This document shows, piece by piece, positions 8,637 to 17,772 of a DNA stretch of 64,000 nucleotides. Positions within the stretch are counted from its first letter, which is position 1; the number at the start of each line of letters is the position of its first letter. A program made the translations under genes and the position numbers. The notes beneath the pieces were generated by a model. It saw nothing but the letters and a program-made list of their open reading frames with translations, did no database searches and was not told the origin of the DNA. Origin of the DNA: an uncultured bacterium (GTDB taxonomy: Bacteria; Vulcanimicrobiota; Xenobia; Xenobiales; Xenobiaceae); NCBI GenBank assembly GCA_934644775.1, contig CAKUDB010000001.1:124001-188000 (forward strand), read 5' to 3'.

Positions 8637-9308
8637 ATGCAAGACAGTTTTTATCAAGAAGCAGACAGTCTCGATGCGGTGATAATTAAGTATCAGGCTA
8701 AATTTTTCCGCCGTTTTAAGTTTATGGCTTTGGGTCTGGTTTTTGCTACTGTGGTCTGTACTATAGGGATTATGTTCATTTGTGCATTGTTAGGTGTATG
8801 GAGCGACTTCCTTGGCGTTCTACTTCATCCCAGTAGAAGTTGGATGGAGTTCATTGGGTCAACTTTTATCTATTGGCTTAGTTTTGGTGTGGTCTTATTG
8901 TTCTCTCTTAGCATAATAAGTGGCTACAATTTAGTTTTTGATAAAAATGGCATAAGAGGTACCTATAATAACGGTTTTATAAGTGATGGAAACTTTATAA
9001 ATGCGATCACTGTAAAAACTGATGTGGCTAGATATACGATTTATGATCTAAATCGGGTTGATGGAGTTAGCTATATCGCTTGGGACAACTTTAAAAGTTT
9101 TTCCCGTTATAAGGATTATATTGTGCTTTGGCGCAGTGAAAATCCTCAAGCCACCTTTGGCATTAAATTTTTTTTATATTTTGATTCTTGGATCTTTTTG
9201 GGCCCTGGTGAATGTCCTTTAAAAGTTTGTGGTACTCGCTCAGATTTAGTAAATTTACAAGATTATCTCTCTGGACGTTTACCGCAAATCCAGCCGCCTC
9301 TAGCCTAA
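8637..9308 (+). CDS. Tandem PH-like membrane protein family, member 2
   Basis: This 223-residue paralogue of the gene before it has one helix pair (about 31-55 and 80-100) followed by the C-terminal domain with LVFDKNGIRG, YIAWDNFKSFSR, YIVLWRSEN and CPLKVCGTRSDL. These align in order with the same motifs of member 1, so the two clearly arose by duplication; the longer one has an extra N-terminal helix pair. The ATG follows GAGGG by 6 bases. The protein lies in the inner membrane with the domain probably in the cytoplasm. No enzymatic residues are seen. Confidence 0.75.
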   Translation: MQDSFYQEADSLDAVIIKYQAKFFRRFKFMALGLVFATVVCTIGIMFICALLGVWSDFLGVLLHPSRSWMEFIGSTFIYWLSFGVVLLFSLSIISGYNLVFDKNGIRGTYNNGFISDGNFINAITVKTDVARYTIYDLNRVDGVSYIAWDNFKSFSRYKDYIVLWRSENPQATFGIKFFLYFDSWIFLGPGECPLKVCGTRSDLVNLQDYLSGRLPQIQPPLA

Positions 9309-9382
9309 GAATGAAAGTTAGGCGCTGTTGACAAAAATAGTTGTATTCTGAGTGAAATTATGGGGAGCTAAAAGAGGCTATT

Positions 9383-10285
9383 GTGAGCAATTTTGAGTGT
9401 GAAAATTATTTAGCCAATGATGAGCCTAACTCCAATAGTATGGCTGAATATGAAAGCTCGGTTGTAATTAAACATAAAACAAATAAGCCAATTCGCCAGC
9501 GGTTGTTGCTCCAAAGTTATGGGTTGTCTCTAGTTCCTATCTTTTTCGTCCTCATACCTATCTACATTATTACCAAGGTTAGTGATTTCCCCTTTTCATA
9601 TGTGCTTTTGTTGGTAGCTATAGTTATAGCTTTAGGGACAGTATTTATTATTAAAATTCCCCGTTTTAATCCCGATTTTGATTGTGCCCTTACCATAAAT
9701 GGGGAGGGCTTTACCATAAGTAAAATGGTTGGGGAAACGATTGAATCCAAGCCTTTAATTTACCCCGGTTTCGATAAGCCCCTAATGGAGTGGACTAAGT
9801 TCTGTTATTACCGAGCTACTCCAGTAAATAGAGAGATCTTTGTAGTAAAATTTTTGCGATATCCTGATATTTGCCATGATCTTGCCATGATTTGTGAAAG
9901 TGATTACTCGACCGTAACTATTGCCTTGGGCGAAGACGAGACCAACGAGCTTATAGAAGCTATAGGCTCTAAGTTGCCCTTTTACGATTTGGATAGCCAG
10001 GGCTTAGTTCTTTTTGTTGAGGATACAGAGGAAAGTTTAGGAGAGAGTGGCTCTACTGAAGTTGCTCAAACTCGGGAAAATCTTCAAAACGAGTCGGAAG
10101 ATCGGCCTCGCCCCCGTGTTTCGCGTGGCCCTGTCGATACTAGTCATAGTCGTCACTTACGTCGAGGTGAGTCGATAAATCTTAGCTCTTATGTATCCAG
10201 CACCAACTATCGCTCTTCTAATAGGAGTCATAGAAGCAGTAATTCAGAAAGTAACAATCAAATAGATAATTTGGAACATTACTAA
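9383..10285 (+). CDS. Tandem PH-like membrane protein family, member 3
   Basis: The 300-residue protein starts at GTG, with AGAGG 5 bases upstream. Two helices lie at about 42-62 and 66-90. The following domain keeps a weaker form of the family pattern: CALTINGEGFTI, MEWTKFCYYR and a hydrophobic strand EIFVVKFL. The last 90 residues are a low-complexity Ser/Arg/Asn tail (repeated RSS and SNR motifs), absent from the other members and probably disordered. It is more diverged than members 1 and 2. The start is supported by the ribosome-binding site and by its position between two clear family members. Confidence 0.65.
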   Translation: MSNFECENYLANDEPNSNSMAEYESSVVIKHKTNKPIRQRLLLQSYGLSLVPIFFVLIPIYIITKVSDFPFSYVLLLVAIVIALGTVFIIKIPRFNPDFDCALTINGEGFTISKMVGETIESKPLIYPGFDKPLMEWTKFCYYRATPVNREIFVVKFLRYPDICHDLAMICESDYSTVTIALGEDETNELIEAIGSKLPFYDLDSQGLVLFVEDTEESLGESGSTEVAQTRENLQNESEDRPRPRVSRGPVDTSHSRHLRRGESINLSSYVSSTNYRSSNRSHRSSNSESNNQIDNLEHY

Positions 10286-10306
10286 CTTTTTTTCTGGAGG
10301 CTAGCT

Positions 10307-11083
10307 ATGCTTCAAGAGCTTGAGAATTATTTTTACCGAGAGTCAGAAAATATGAGGCGAGACCGAGCCGGTGAAGCTTCTTATTTGGCTTTAGTTGTAT
10401 ATCATAGACAGTATTATGGCAAAGGTTGGACTAAGTTTTTTAACTTTTTTAAGCCTATTGTGATCATGGTTGTAGTTGCAGGTTCTGTTGCTTATGGCTA
10501 TATAACTGGTTGGGATGTTATTTTTAAGACTTTTACAGCTTGGCAATTAGTTGGAGCTATTTGTATCTTTGTGGCTTGTGTGGCCTTGGGTTTAAGTTTT
10601 GGAGACTGGAGAGACACGGAGCAGACTTTAATCTTTACTGATAAAGGTCTAACTGTAATTATTCCCGGAGATTACAGCAGTCGCGGCCCGAGTACCACTT
10701 GGGAAACTATATTTAAAATCTTATTTTCCGGTAGAGACAGAAAAACTCTCAAGGAAAGGGTAGTAAAATATCCTCCTTTTGCCTCCTCAGCAGAGGAGGA
10801 GATGGCTTGGAGCAATTTCTGCAGCTACTCTATTCTCCATCACCAAAAGTGGGGTAACGTTTCTATAAAGCTTTGGTTAGTCGACGATCCTAAGTCTGGA
10901 AGTCAAGAAGCTAGCCGTTTGAGAGAAAACCAACTCGATTGTGTAGAAATTTATTTGCGTGATGACGGCGGGAGATACACTTGGTATCAACACGACGAAA
11001 AAAGTGAGCTAGATGCCGTTGTTAACTTTTTAAATGAAAGGGTCTCCTTACCTTTTTACTCGGAAGATTATGTAAACGACTAG
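10307..11083 (+). CDS. Tandem PH-like membrane protein family, member 4
   Basis: The 258-residue protein has a helix pair at about 46-64 and 75-97 after a charged N-terminus, then the soluble domain. It shows TLIFTDKGLTVIIPG and MAWSNFCSYS, matching FDKxGI and WxNFxSYS of its neighbours. About 50 residues are inserted between the two motifs (around 125-165), as in member 3. GGAGG lies 6 bases before the ATG, and only 21 bases separate it from member 3, so co-transcription is likely. No function can be assigned. Confidence 0.7.
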   Translation: MLQELENYFYRESENMRRDRAGEASYLALVVYHRQYYGKGWTKFFNFFKPIVIMVVVAGSVAYGYITGWDVIFKTFTAWQLVGAICIFVACVALGLSFGDWRDTEQTLIFTDKGLTVIIPGDYSSRGPSTTWETIFKILFSGRDRKTLKERVVKYPPFASSAEEEMAWSNFCSYSILHHQKWGNVSIKLWLVDDPKSGSQEASRLRENQLDCVEIYLRDDGGRYTWYQHDEKSELDAVVNFLNERVSLPFYSEDYVND

Positions 11084-11122
11084 AGATTAATTTCCGGTGG
11101 AGATGGGTTAGAGGAAAGAAAA

Positions 11123-11623
11123 TTGAGCAAAAAACATCGTCGAAATGAGCGCAACCAGACTAAAACAAATGAATTGAAGTTGCCTTTAGTTATTAAGCAA
11201 CACCCTGCGGCCAGACGCCCTTGGCTTACTGTGGTAATTATTCTTTTTTTGCTGCTAATGGTTTTTTCTATGTTTAGTTCCAAGGCTGGTTGGAGCGGCT
11301 TACTGGTACCGATTCTGTTGTTGGCCATCATCTTACACGGCCTAGTACCTTACTTTTTCCCCACTACTTTTACTTTTGATAAAGAGCAAATTCTGATCAG
11401 CCGCTTGGGCAAACCTTCAGTCTTTAAGTGGGAGGACTACCGCTCCTATTCTGTCCAGGGCAATGGTTTAGTATTGTGGATGGAAATGCACCCAGCTTCG
11501 AAAACGTCTTCTTTCTCGGCTTACTTTAAAAGCTTGCGCCAGTCCGTCTTTTTGCCTTTAGATGAAGAGGCTATGCAGCAAGTGGAGCCTTTAATCGCTC
11601 GCCAATTGGTCAAAACTGAGTAG
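11123..11623 (+). CDS. Tandem PH-like membrane protein family, member 5 (short)
   Basis: This is the shortest paralogue, at 166 residues. A helix pair lies at about 33-52 and 57-75, then a compact domain with TFTFDKEQILIS, VFKWEDYRSYSV and GLVLWMEM. These three motifs match members 1 and 2 in order and spacing, and the short domain shows the minimal family core. The start is TTG, supported by GAGGAAAG 5-10 bases upstream. This compact member is the best seed for a structural or profile search of the family. Confidence 0.7.
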   Translation: MSKKHRRNERNQTKTNELKLPLVIKQHPAARRPWLTVVIILFLLLMVFSMFSSKAGWSGLLVPILLLAIILHGLVPYFFPTTFTFDKEQILISRLGKPSVFKWEDYRSYSVQGNGLVLWMEMHPASKTSSFSAYFKSLRQSVFLPLDEEAMQQVEPLIARQLVKTE

Positions 11624-11636
11624 GTGAATAAGGGCT

Positions 11637-11972
11637 ATGAAGATAAATTGGCAGACTATGTGGTCTCTAGAAGAAGAGGCTCCGGCAGAAGCAACTGGGG
11701 ACAAAATCGAAAAAGATATAGAGGATATTGCTTCTTCGATAGTGGCTATCCATTTAGGGATTCCGGCTCTATGGTTTTTAGAATCGAGTCGGCCACTTTC
11801 TTTTATCGCCAATCAAGCTCTAGTCTTTTTCTCTCCTTTAGCCAATTTTTTAGGATTCGATTCTTGGTGGCGTAAGGCGGCGGCTATCTCTTCTCGGCGC
11901 TCCCATATGGATGCTTTTATAGAAGCTATCGAAGAATTAGAAATAAAGAAAAATGAACAGCCAAATAGATAA
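11637..11972 (+). CDS. Small conserved protein upstream of MutL
   Basis: The 111-residue protein starts with ATG after AAGGG. It has an acidic N-terminus, then a hydrophobic middle (IVAIHLGIPALWFLESSRPL, residues about 37-56, and ANQALVFFSPLANFLGF), and ends in a charged helix (IEAIEELEIKKNEQ). Its last 20 bases overlap the start of the MutL gene, which indicates translational coupling. I recall similar small proteins with the FLExSRPL pattern in other bacteria, but no function. It could be peripheral to the membrane. An overlapping frame from 11624 was not chosen because it lacks these features. Confidence 0.65.
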   Translation: MKINWQTMWSLEEEAPAEATGDKIEKDIEDIASSIVAIHLGIPALWFLESSRPLSFIANQALVFFSPLANFLGFDSWWRKAAAISSRRSHMDAFIEAIEELEIKKNEQPNR

Positions 11973-13755
11973 AGACTCTATCCGCTCGATCTTAGCTACC
12001 GACTGTGGCAGCACTACTACTAAAGCTATCTTAATCGAAAAAGGGCCTGAGGGCTTTCGCTTGCGAGCTAGAGGCGAAGCTCCCACTACGGTGGAGGCTC
12101 CGGCCGAAGATGTCACCCAAGGGGTGCGCAATGCCGTCAGCGAGCTTTCCGAGCTAGTTGGCCGCCCCCTTTTAGATGAAAATGGTCAACTTATTAAGCC
12201 TTACGATGGGGAAAAGGGCCTGGATATTTATCTTTCCACCTCGTCAGCTGGCGGTGGTTTACAAATGATGGTTGCCGGTGTAGTAGCCAAGATGAGCTCG
12301 GAAAGTGCCCAGCGAGCGGCTTTGGGGGCCGGAGCCGTCGTTATGGAAACGCTTTCTTCTAACGATTCGCGCCGCCCTTACGAAAAGATCGAGCTAATCC
12401 GCCAGCTTCGTCCCGATATGGTGCTCCTTTCTGGCGGTGTCGATGGCGGTGTGCAAAAACATGTTGTGGAAATGGCCCAACTTTTCGGAGCTGCCGATCC
12501 GCGTCCGCGCTTGGGGATAAACTATAAGCTGCCGGTTATTTTTGCTGGCAACAAAGATGTCCGCGAGCAAATTAAGAAGATTTTAGGCACCAAAACGGCT
12601 TTAGAGATTGTCGACAATATTCGGCCTACTCTGGAAGAAGAAAATCTTCAACCTGCTCGCCTAAAAATCCAAAGCCAATTTCTAGAACATGTCATGGCCC
12701 ACGCTCCGGGGTATCCCCAACTTATGGCCATGACAGACGAGCCGATTATGCCTACGCCGGCAGCTGTGGGTATGATTATGGAGCGGGTGGCCCAAGCCCG
12801 TTCTATTAACATTTTGGGAGTCGATATTGGCGGGGCCACAACTGACGTCTTTTCCGTATTTGATGGCCATTTCAACCGTACAGTCTCGGCCAACTACGGC
12901 ATGAGTTACTCTATTTCCAATGTTTTAGCCGAAGCCGGATTAAATAAGGTGATGCGTTGGGTACCGTTTGAAGTGGACGAAGCCCAGTTGCGCAACAGGG
13001 TTAAAAATAAGATGATCCGGCCTACTTCTATTCCCTACCTTAAGGAAGATTTGGAAATAGAGCAAGCCATTTGTCGTGAGGCTTTGCGCCTTTCCTTTGA
13101 GCAACACGCTTCGTTGGCCGAGGGCTTAAAAGGGGTACAGCACCAAGCCGAGATTGGCTCGATCTTTAATCAAGATCAGCAGCGCTCCCTTATCGATCCT
13201 ATGCGTTTAGATATGCTGATCGGCTCTGGTGGGGTGCTCTCCCATGCGCCCGAGCGTTGGCAAACGGCTTGGATGTTGATCGATTCTTATTTGCCTTGTG
13301 GCATTACTCAGCTGGCCGTCGACTCTATTTTTATGATGCCCCAATTGGGGGTACTTTCTTCTATTTTGCCCGAAGCGGCTGCCTATGTTTTTGAAAAAGA
13401 TTGCCTTATCGAATTAGGCACTTGTATAGCTCCTCGCTTTACTAACGGTAAAGCTAGCCCTTATGGTCAAGATTTACTTAAGGTCGAGCTTGAAGGCGAA
13501 GCCCCTTTTACTTTGTCTATGGGGGAGATTATCGTTAAAAAGTTGCCGGTAGGCCAAAGTATTAAAGCTCGTTTGCTCCCCTTAAGGCGTACTGACGTGG
13601 GCTTGGGGGCTGGACAGGTTGTAGAGTGTGTCCTTAAGGGAGGGACTACGGGCCTAATTTTTGACGGACGCGGTCGCGAGCCCTTTGTACTTCCCCAAGA
13701 ACGTTCACTCCTTATTAACAAACTTCAAGAGTGGAAAGCAGCTTTTCAAGGATAG
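11953..13755 (+). CDS. Glutamate mutase MutL-like ASKHA ATPase
   Basis: The 600-residue protein belongs to the MutL/GlmL family (PF13941), an actin/hexokinase/Hsp70-fold protein encoded beside B12-dependent glutamate mutase in clostridia. It shows the phosphate-1 loop DCGSTTTKAILIE (residues 17-29) and a second nucleotide-binding motif VDIGGATTDVFSV (about 289-301), plus LLSGGVDGG and LIGSGGVLSH glycine loops. The length is normal for the family. No glutamate mutase subunits (GlmS/GlmE) lie in the window, so its partner here is unclear; reactivation or chaperoning of another enzyme is possible. The start overlaps the upstream gene by 20 bases. Confidence 0.85.
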   Translation: MNSQIDKDSIRSILATDCGSTTTKAILIEKGPEGFRLRARGEAPTTVEAPAEDVTQGVRNAVSELSELVGRPLLDENGQLIKPYDGEKGLDIYLSTSSAGGGLQMMVAGVVAKMSSESAQRAALGAGAVVMETLSSNDSRRPYEKIELIRQLRPDMVLLSGGVDGGVQKHVVEMAQLFGAADPRPRLGINYKLPVIFAGNKDVREQIKKILGTKTALEIVDNIRPTLEEENLQPARLKIQSQFLEHVMAHAPGYPQLMAMTDEPIMPTPAAVGMIMERVAQARSINILGVDIGGATTDVFSVFDGHFNRTVSANYGMSYSISNVLAEAGLNKVMRWVPFEVDEAQLRNRVKNKMIRPTSIPYLKEDLEIEQAICREALRLSFEQHASLAEGLKGVQHQAEIGSIFNQDQQRSLIDPMRLDMLIGSGGVLSHAPERWQTAWMLIDSYLPCGITQLAVDSIFMMPQLGVLSSILPEAAAYVFEKDCLIELGTCIAPRFTNGKASPYGQDLLKVELEGEAPFTLSMGEIIVKKLPVGQSIKARLLPLRRTDVGLGAGQVVECVLKGGTTGLIFDGRGREPFVLPQERSLLINKLQEWKAAFQG

Positions 13756-13758
13756 ATT

Positions 13759-14892
13759 ATGAGCAGCGCTTATGTGCCGGGACTAAAAGTTACTGAGCAT
13801 ACAGAATTAAAGATTGAAAGGCGTTTGCCCCTTAAAGGCAACGTCGTAGTTTCTAAAGGCGACAGAGTTAAGTGGAATACTATTGTAGCTAACACTTTTT
13901 TGCCTGGCAGCGTCGAATTAGTTAATGTGGCGGCTAAGTTGGGCCTCTCTGCCCAAGATGTTCCTCGAGCTATGCTTAAAAATGAGGGCGATTCCGTTTC
14001 TAAAGGGGAAACTTTAGCTTGTAGCCAGGGCTTTTGGGGCTTTTTTAAGTCCAACTTGGCTTCTCCTATTCAGGGCACGGTTGAATCGGTTTCGGAGGTT
14101 AGCGGTTTAGTCGTTTTGCGAGCTCCTTCTGTGCCAGTAGAGATAAATGCCTACGTTGATGGTATCGTTGAAGACATTTTGCCTGAAGAGGGAGTAATTA
14201 TCAGAACTTCAGCTGCTTATATGCAGGGTATTTTCGGTATAGGGGGGGAGACGGCTGGAGAAATTTGTATCTTTACTGAAGATCGAGAGGCAGAATTACA
14301 AGCTAAGCAGCTTAGCCCAGCCCATAAAGGTAAAATTTTAGTTGGCGGCGCTTTAGTGGGGGGCGATTTCTTGCGCCAGGCGGTAAAATATGGAGTAAAA
14401 GCTGTGGTGACAGGTGGTATTTCCGACGCCGATTTAGCCGATTTCTTGGGCTACGATTTGGGAGTGGCTATTACTGGCTCCGAAAATAAAGGCATTACTT
14501 TAATTATTACTGAGGGCTTTGGCAAGATTGCTATGGCCCAACGCTCCTTCAATTTGCTCAAGGGGTGTGCTGGTCGTTGGGCTTCCGTCTCTGGAGCTAC
14601 CCAAATTCGAGCTGGAGTTATTCGTCCAGAAATAATTATTGCCGATTCTGGCCATTTTAAGGCAGAGGAAGGGGCAGCCGCTCCCACTTCTGCTTCTGTC
14701 GGTTTGCATATTGGCTCTCAGGTGCGCCTAATCCGCGAGCCGGACTTTGGCAAATTGGCTGTCGTCACCCAGTTGCCTGCGGAAGCCGAACTTATCCCTA
14801 CCGGTGCCAAAGTGCGTGTAGCTAGAGTAAAGTTGGCTGACGGTCGCTGCCTCTCTTTACCCCGAGCCAATTTGGAAATAATTGAAGAATAG
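13759..14892 (+). CDS. MutL-associated conserved protein with sandwich-hybrid-like segments
   Basis: The 377-residue protein starts 3 bases after the MutL stop, with AAGGA about 8 bases before the ATG, so the two are almost certainly made together. The N-terminal half contains two short beta-rich stretches with a biotinyl/lipoyl-hybrid feel (LPLKGNVVVSKGDRVKWNTI, and LASPIQGTVESVSEVSGLVV at about 96-115). The middle has glycine-rich KILVGGALVGGDFLRQAVKY (about 193-212). The C-terminus looks like a beta barrel (GSQVRLIREPDFGKLAVV). No catalytic motif is recognised. I believe the gene is a conserved neighbour of mutL in several lineages, which a search should confirm. Confidence 0.7.
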   Translation: MSSAYVPGLKVTEHTELKIERRLPLKGNVVVSKGDRVKWNTIVANTFLPGSVELVNVAAKLGLSAQDVPRAMLKNEGDSVSKGETLACSQGFWGFFKSNLASPIQGTVESVSEVSGLVVLRAPSVPVEINAYVDGIVEDILPEEGVIIRTSAAYMQGIFGIGGETAGEICIFTEDREAELQAKQLSPAHKGKILVGGALVGGDFLRQAVKYGVKAVVTGGISDADLADFLGYDLGVAITGSENKGITLIITEGFGKIAMAQRSFNLLKGCAGRWASVSGATQIRAGVIRPEIIIADSGHFKAEEGAAAPTSASVGLHIGSQVRLIREPDFGKLAVVTQLPAEAELIPTGAKVRVARVKLADGRCLSLPRANLEIIEE

Positions 14893-14989
14893 ATGAAAAA
14901 TAGATTTTCCTTTATTTTTTATCTATTCGGCAGGTATACAACTGACGGTGTGGGTATAGCGAAACGAGATTTGTTGAGGTTTTAATTCT

Positions 14990-16882
14990 GTGAACGCTAA
15001 TATTACAAAAGAAACTACCCCGAAGGCCCACGGGAAAGAGGCAAAAATAGAGAGCGGTTTTCCTATCAACCCAGAACTTGTGGAATGGGAAAAGATTGCC
15101 GACGTTAAAACTTTGCCGGAATTGATTAGGCGCACCGTCGATAAATACGGAATTAGTCCATATTTAGGAGCCCGCTCCGGTAACGAGTATAAATTTAAAA
15201 CTTATAACGAAATTTACCAAGAGATCGTCTTTTTCGCCTCGGCTTTGCTGGGAATAGGTTGCCAAGTGGGCGACCGAGTGGCCAATTTTTCGGCTAATTG
15301 CAGCGAATGGTCTGTCGTCGACTTTGGCTCTTCCCATGCTGGTTGTGTCCATGTACCCATGTATGCAACTTTAAGTCAGAGTGAATTTACCTATATCGTC
15401 AAAGACTGTGGAGCCAAAGTCCTTTTTGTACTTACTAAAGAGCAATTGCAAAAGGCTATCGCTTCTGAGGCCGATTTGCCAGAGCTCCAGCATATTATTG
15501 TCTCTCCGGCCATAGATTTAACCGGTATTCAAAGCACTAAACAGCTCTGGACTTGGCAAGATTTCCTGCGCTACGGTCGCGTCCACTTAAATTATCACCA
15601 ATCGCGTATAGAAGATATTGTTAGCTCTATAAAGACTACCGATATTGCTAGTATTATTTACACTTCGGGAACTACTGGCAACCCTAAGGGCGTCATGCTT
15701 ATGCACGGCAACTTTTGCAGTCAGGTTATGTCTTTGAAAAAAGTAGTCGATATTGGCCCTGAAGATGTACACCTCTCTTTCTTGCCTGTAGCTCACGTCT
15801 TTGAGCGCATTTTTTTATACTTGATTACTTACGTGGGCGGCTCTGTCGGTTTTGCTCAGAGTTTAATTACCGTTTTGCAAGATATGCAGGTTTTGCGTCC
15901 GACTACTTTTACTAGTGTACCCGCTCTGTATATTAAGATCCACGAGCGCGCTCTCTCCCATATGAGCGGTTTTAAGAGCAAACCTTTTAAGTGGGCCCTG
16001 AAAGTAGGCCGCTCTTACAATGCCAACAAGCGTTTGGGCAAAGTAGATCGGGCCGGTCGCATTATTCACTCGATTACTCGCAAAATGCTTTTCAGCGATT
16101 TATTTAAAAAATTTGGCGGCCGGATTCGCCTTTTAATTTCCGGCGGCGCTCCTTTGCCTGCCGACGTCTGTGAGTTTTTCCTCGATTTAGGTTTCACTAT
16201 GCGTGAAGGCTACGGCCTAACTGAGACGGCACCAGTTATCTGCATAAATAGTGCCGACGATATTTGTCCAGGATCGGTAGGCTCGGCTGTGCCTTTTAGC
16301 TCTTTGAAAATAGCTCAGGACGGAGAGATCCTTACTAAAGGGCCCAACGTTATGCGTGGCTACTTTAAGAATTTGCCCGCCACCCGAGAAGTTATCGACT
16401 CTGAGGGCTGGTTCCATACTGGCGACGTAGGCTACCTTGAAGATAATAAGCTTTTTATTACCGATCGCAAGAAGAACCTTTTAGTGCTCTCTAATGGTAA
16501 GAATGTTGCTCCCAGCCAGATTGAAGCTTCTATTCTTAAGAGTGATTGGATCAATTCGGTAGTATTAGTTGGCAATAATCGCAGTTGTGTTGGGGCTATC
16601 GTAGTGCCCAATTTTGAAAAATTACGTACTTTCTGCGACAGTAAGAAGATTAGTGCCGAAGATAACAGCCAGATGGTGGCTCACGCAGCCGTTCAGGAAG
16701 TTATTTGTAACGAAATAAATGAAGCTTGTGCTCCTTTCTCCCCTTACGAAAAGGTAAAGCGTTTCTTCATTTCGCCGCGAGATTTCTCTTTTGCTATGGG
16801 TGAATTGACTCCCACCCAAAAAGTAAAGCGCCGCGAAGTGGAAAGAAACTTTAGCGCCGAAATCGAGAATATGTTTGGCTAA
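14990..16882 (+). CDS. Long-chain acyl-CoA synthetase (AMP-forming)
   Basis: The 630-residue ANL-superfamily enzyme activates fatty acids to acyl-CoA via acyl-AMP. The AMP-binding P-loop YTSGTTGNPKGVM is at about 223-235, the A5 motif GYGLTETAP at about 407, the adenylate-binding Asp in GWFHTGDVGYL at about 473-483, and DRKKNLLVLSNGKNVAP at about 491-507. The length and the insert around 310-370 fit bacterial/eukaryotic-type long-chain ligases (AMP-binding, FAA1-like) better than short-chain ones. The GTG start has TTGAGG about 10 bases upstream. It ends the long plus-strand run and converges on the ABC permease gene. Confidence 0.9.
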   Translation: MNANITKETTPKAHGKEAKIESGFPINPELVEWEKIADVKTLPELIRRTVDKYGISPYLGARSGNEYKFKTYNEIYQEIVFFASALLGIGCQVGDRVANFSANCSEWSVVDFGSSHAGCVHVPMYATLSQSEFTYIVKDCGAKVLFVLTKEQLQKAIASEADLPELQHIIVSPAIDLTGIQSTKQLWTWQDFLRYGRVHLNYHQSRIEDIVSSIKTTDIASIIYTSGTTGNPKGVMLMHGNFCSQVMSLKKVVDIGPEDVHLSFLPVAHVFERIFLYLITYVGGSVGFAQSLITVLQDMQVLRPTTFTSVPALYIKIHERALSHMSGFKSKPFKWALKVGRSYNANKRLGKVDRAGRIIHSITRKMLFSDLFKKFGGRIRLLISGGAPLPADVCEFFLDLGFTMREGYGLTETAPVICINSADDICPGSVGSAVPFSSLKIAQDGEILTKGPNVMRGYFKNLPATREVIDSEGWFHTGDVGYLEDNKLFITDRKKNLLVLSNGKNVAPSQIEASILKSDWINSVVLVGNNRSCVGAIVVPNFEKLRTFCDSKKISAEDNSQMVAHAAVQEVICNEINEACAPFSPYEKVKRFFISPRDFSFAMGELTPTQKVKRREVERNFSAEIENMFG

Positions 16883-16913
16883 TTTTCTATTTTCGTTCAG
16901 CGGCCCTTTATAG

Positions 16914-17765
16914 TTAGCTTTTGATCGCTCCAGCGGTGATACCCTTAATAAAATGTTTTTGGATTGCCAAGAAGAGGAGCACTAGGGGCAAGGTGGCTGC
17001 TACCGATCCGGCAGCCACGACGCGAAAATCGCTATCGAAGCTGGAAGAGAGATAGGCTAAGCCGACGCTTAAAGGATAATGGGAATCGGATTTTAGAACT
17101 ACTAGTGGCCAGAGGAAGCCATTCCAGTTGGCCGTAAAGGCAAATAGGGCGATCGTAGCTTGAGTAGGCAAAGTGAGAGGCCAACATACATAGCGAAAAA
17201 TTTCCCATTCGCTGCAACCGTCTAGGCGAGCGGCGTCTTCCAGCTCTTGGGGAATACTTAAAAAAGCTTGGCGACATAACAATATAGCAAAGACACTGAC
17301 ACTGCCGGGCAAGATTACTCCCGCCATAGTATCGTATAAGCCTAAGCTTCTTATAGTGCTAAAATTGACGATAATGTTGGCCTGGCTGGGTAGAGCTAAA
17401 GTGGCCATTAAGATAAAGAGGATTAGGCCTTTGCCTTTAAATTGTAGGCGGGCTAGGGGGTAGGCAGCCAAGGAGGATAGGCCTACTTCCAATACGACTC
17501 CACAAGCGCAATAGATTAGCGTATTGAGAAAAAAGCGTAGCATGGGAAGCTGATCTTGGGCTAAAAGTAGACGCTTGTAGTAGTCGATAGTCCAAGCTTG
17601 GGGCCAGAGTAGGTGCCATCCTGAACCGTAAACTCCGTCAGCGCGACAAGAAGTAACTAACAGCCACCAAAATGGTGCCAGACTACCCCCTAAGAGCAAC
17701 AAAATTAAGACCAACTTTAAGGCCTTATTAGTTAGTTGGACAATTTTAGATAGAGAAGAGCTCAC
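16914..17765 (-). CDS. Sugar-type ABC transporter permease (MalG family), orphan
   Basis: The 283-residue inner-membrane protein has six helices. It carries the EAA loop for contact with the ATPase, seen as ELEDAARLDGCSEWEIFRYV (about 173-192), and the FAFTANWNGFLWPLVVL segment typical of CUT1 MalG-like permeases. The binding protein, second permease and ATPase are not in the window, so it must work with subunits encoded elsewhere. It starts with GTG 7 bases after the Fur-family gene stop and is probably co-transcribed with it. The Fur link might hint at metal or stress control, but the sequence resembles carbohydrate, not metal, permeases. Confidence 0.85.
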   Translation of the reverse strand: MSSSLSKIVQLTNKALKLVLILLLLGGSLAPFWWLLVTSCRADGVYGSGWHLLWPQAWTIDYYKRLLLAQDQLPMLRFFLNTLIYCACGVVLEVGLSSLAAYPLARLQFKGKGLILFILMATLALPSQANIIVNFSTIRSLGLYDTMAGVILPGSVSVFAILLCRQAFLSIPQELEDAARLDGCSEWEIFRYVCWPLTLPTQATIALFAFTANWNGFLWPLVVLKSDSHYPLSVGLAYLSSSFDSDFRVVAAGSVAATLPLVLLFLAIQKHFIKGITAGAIKS

Positions 17766-17772
17766 GCTTTTT

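Noticed and set aside
11624..11875. 83-residue frame overlapping the small gene before MutL
   Set aside because: No conserved features, while the frame from 11637 has a good start, a hydrophobic core and overlap with MutL.
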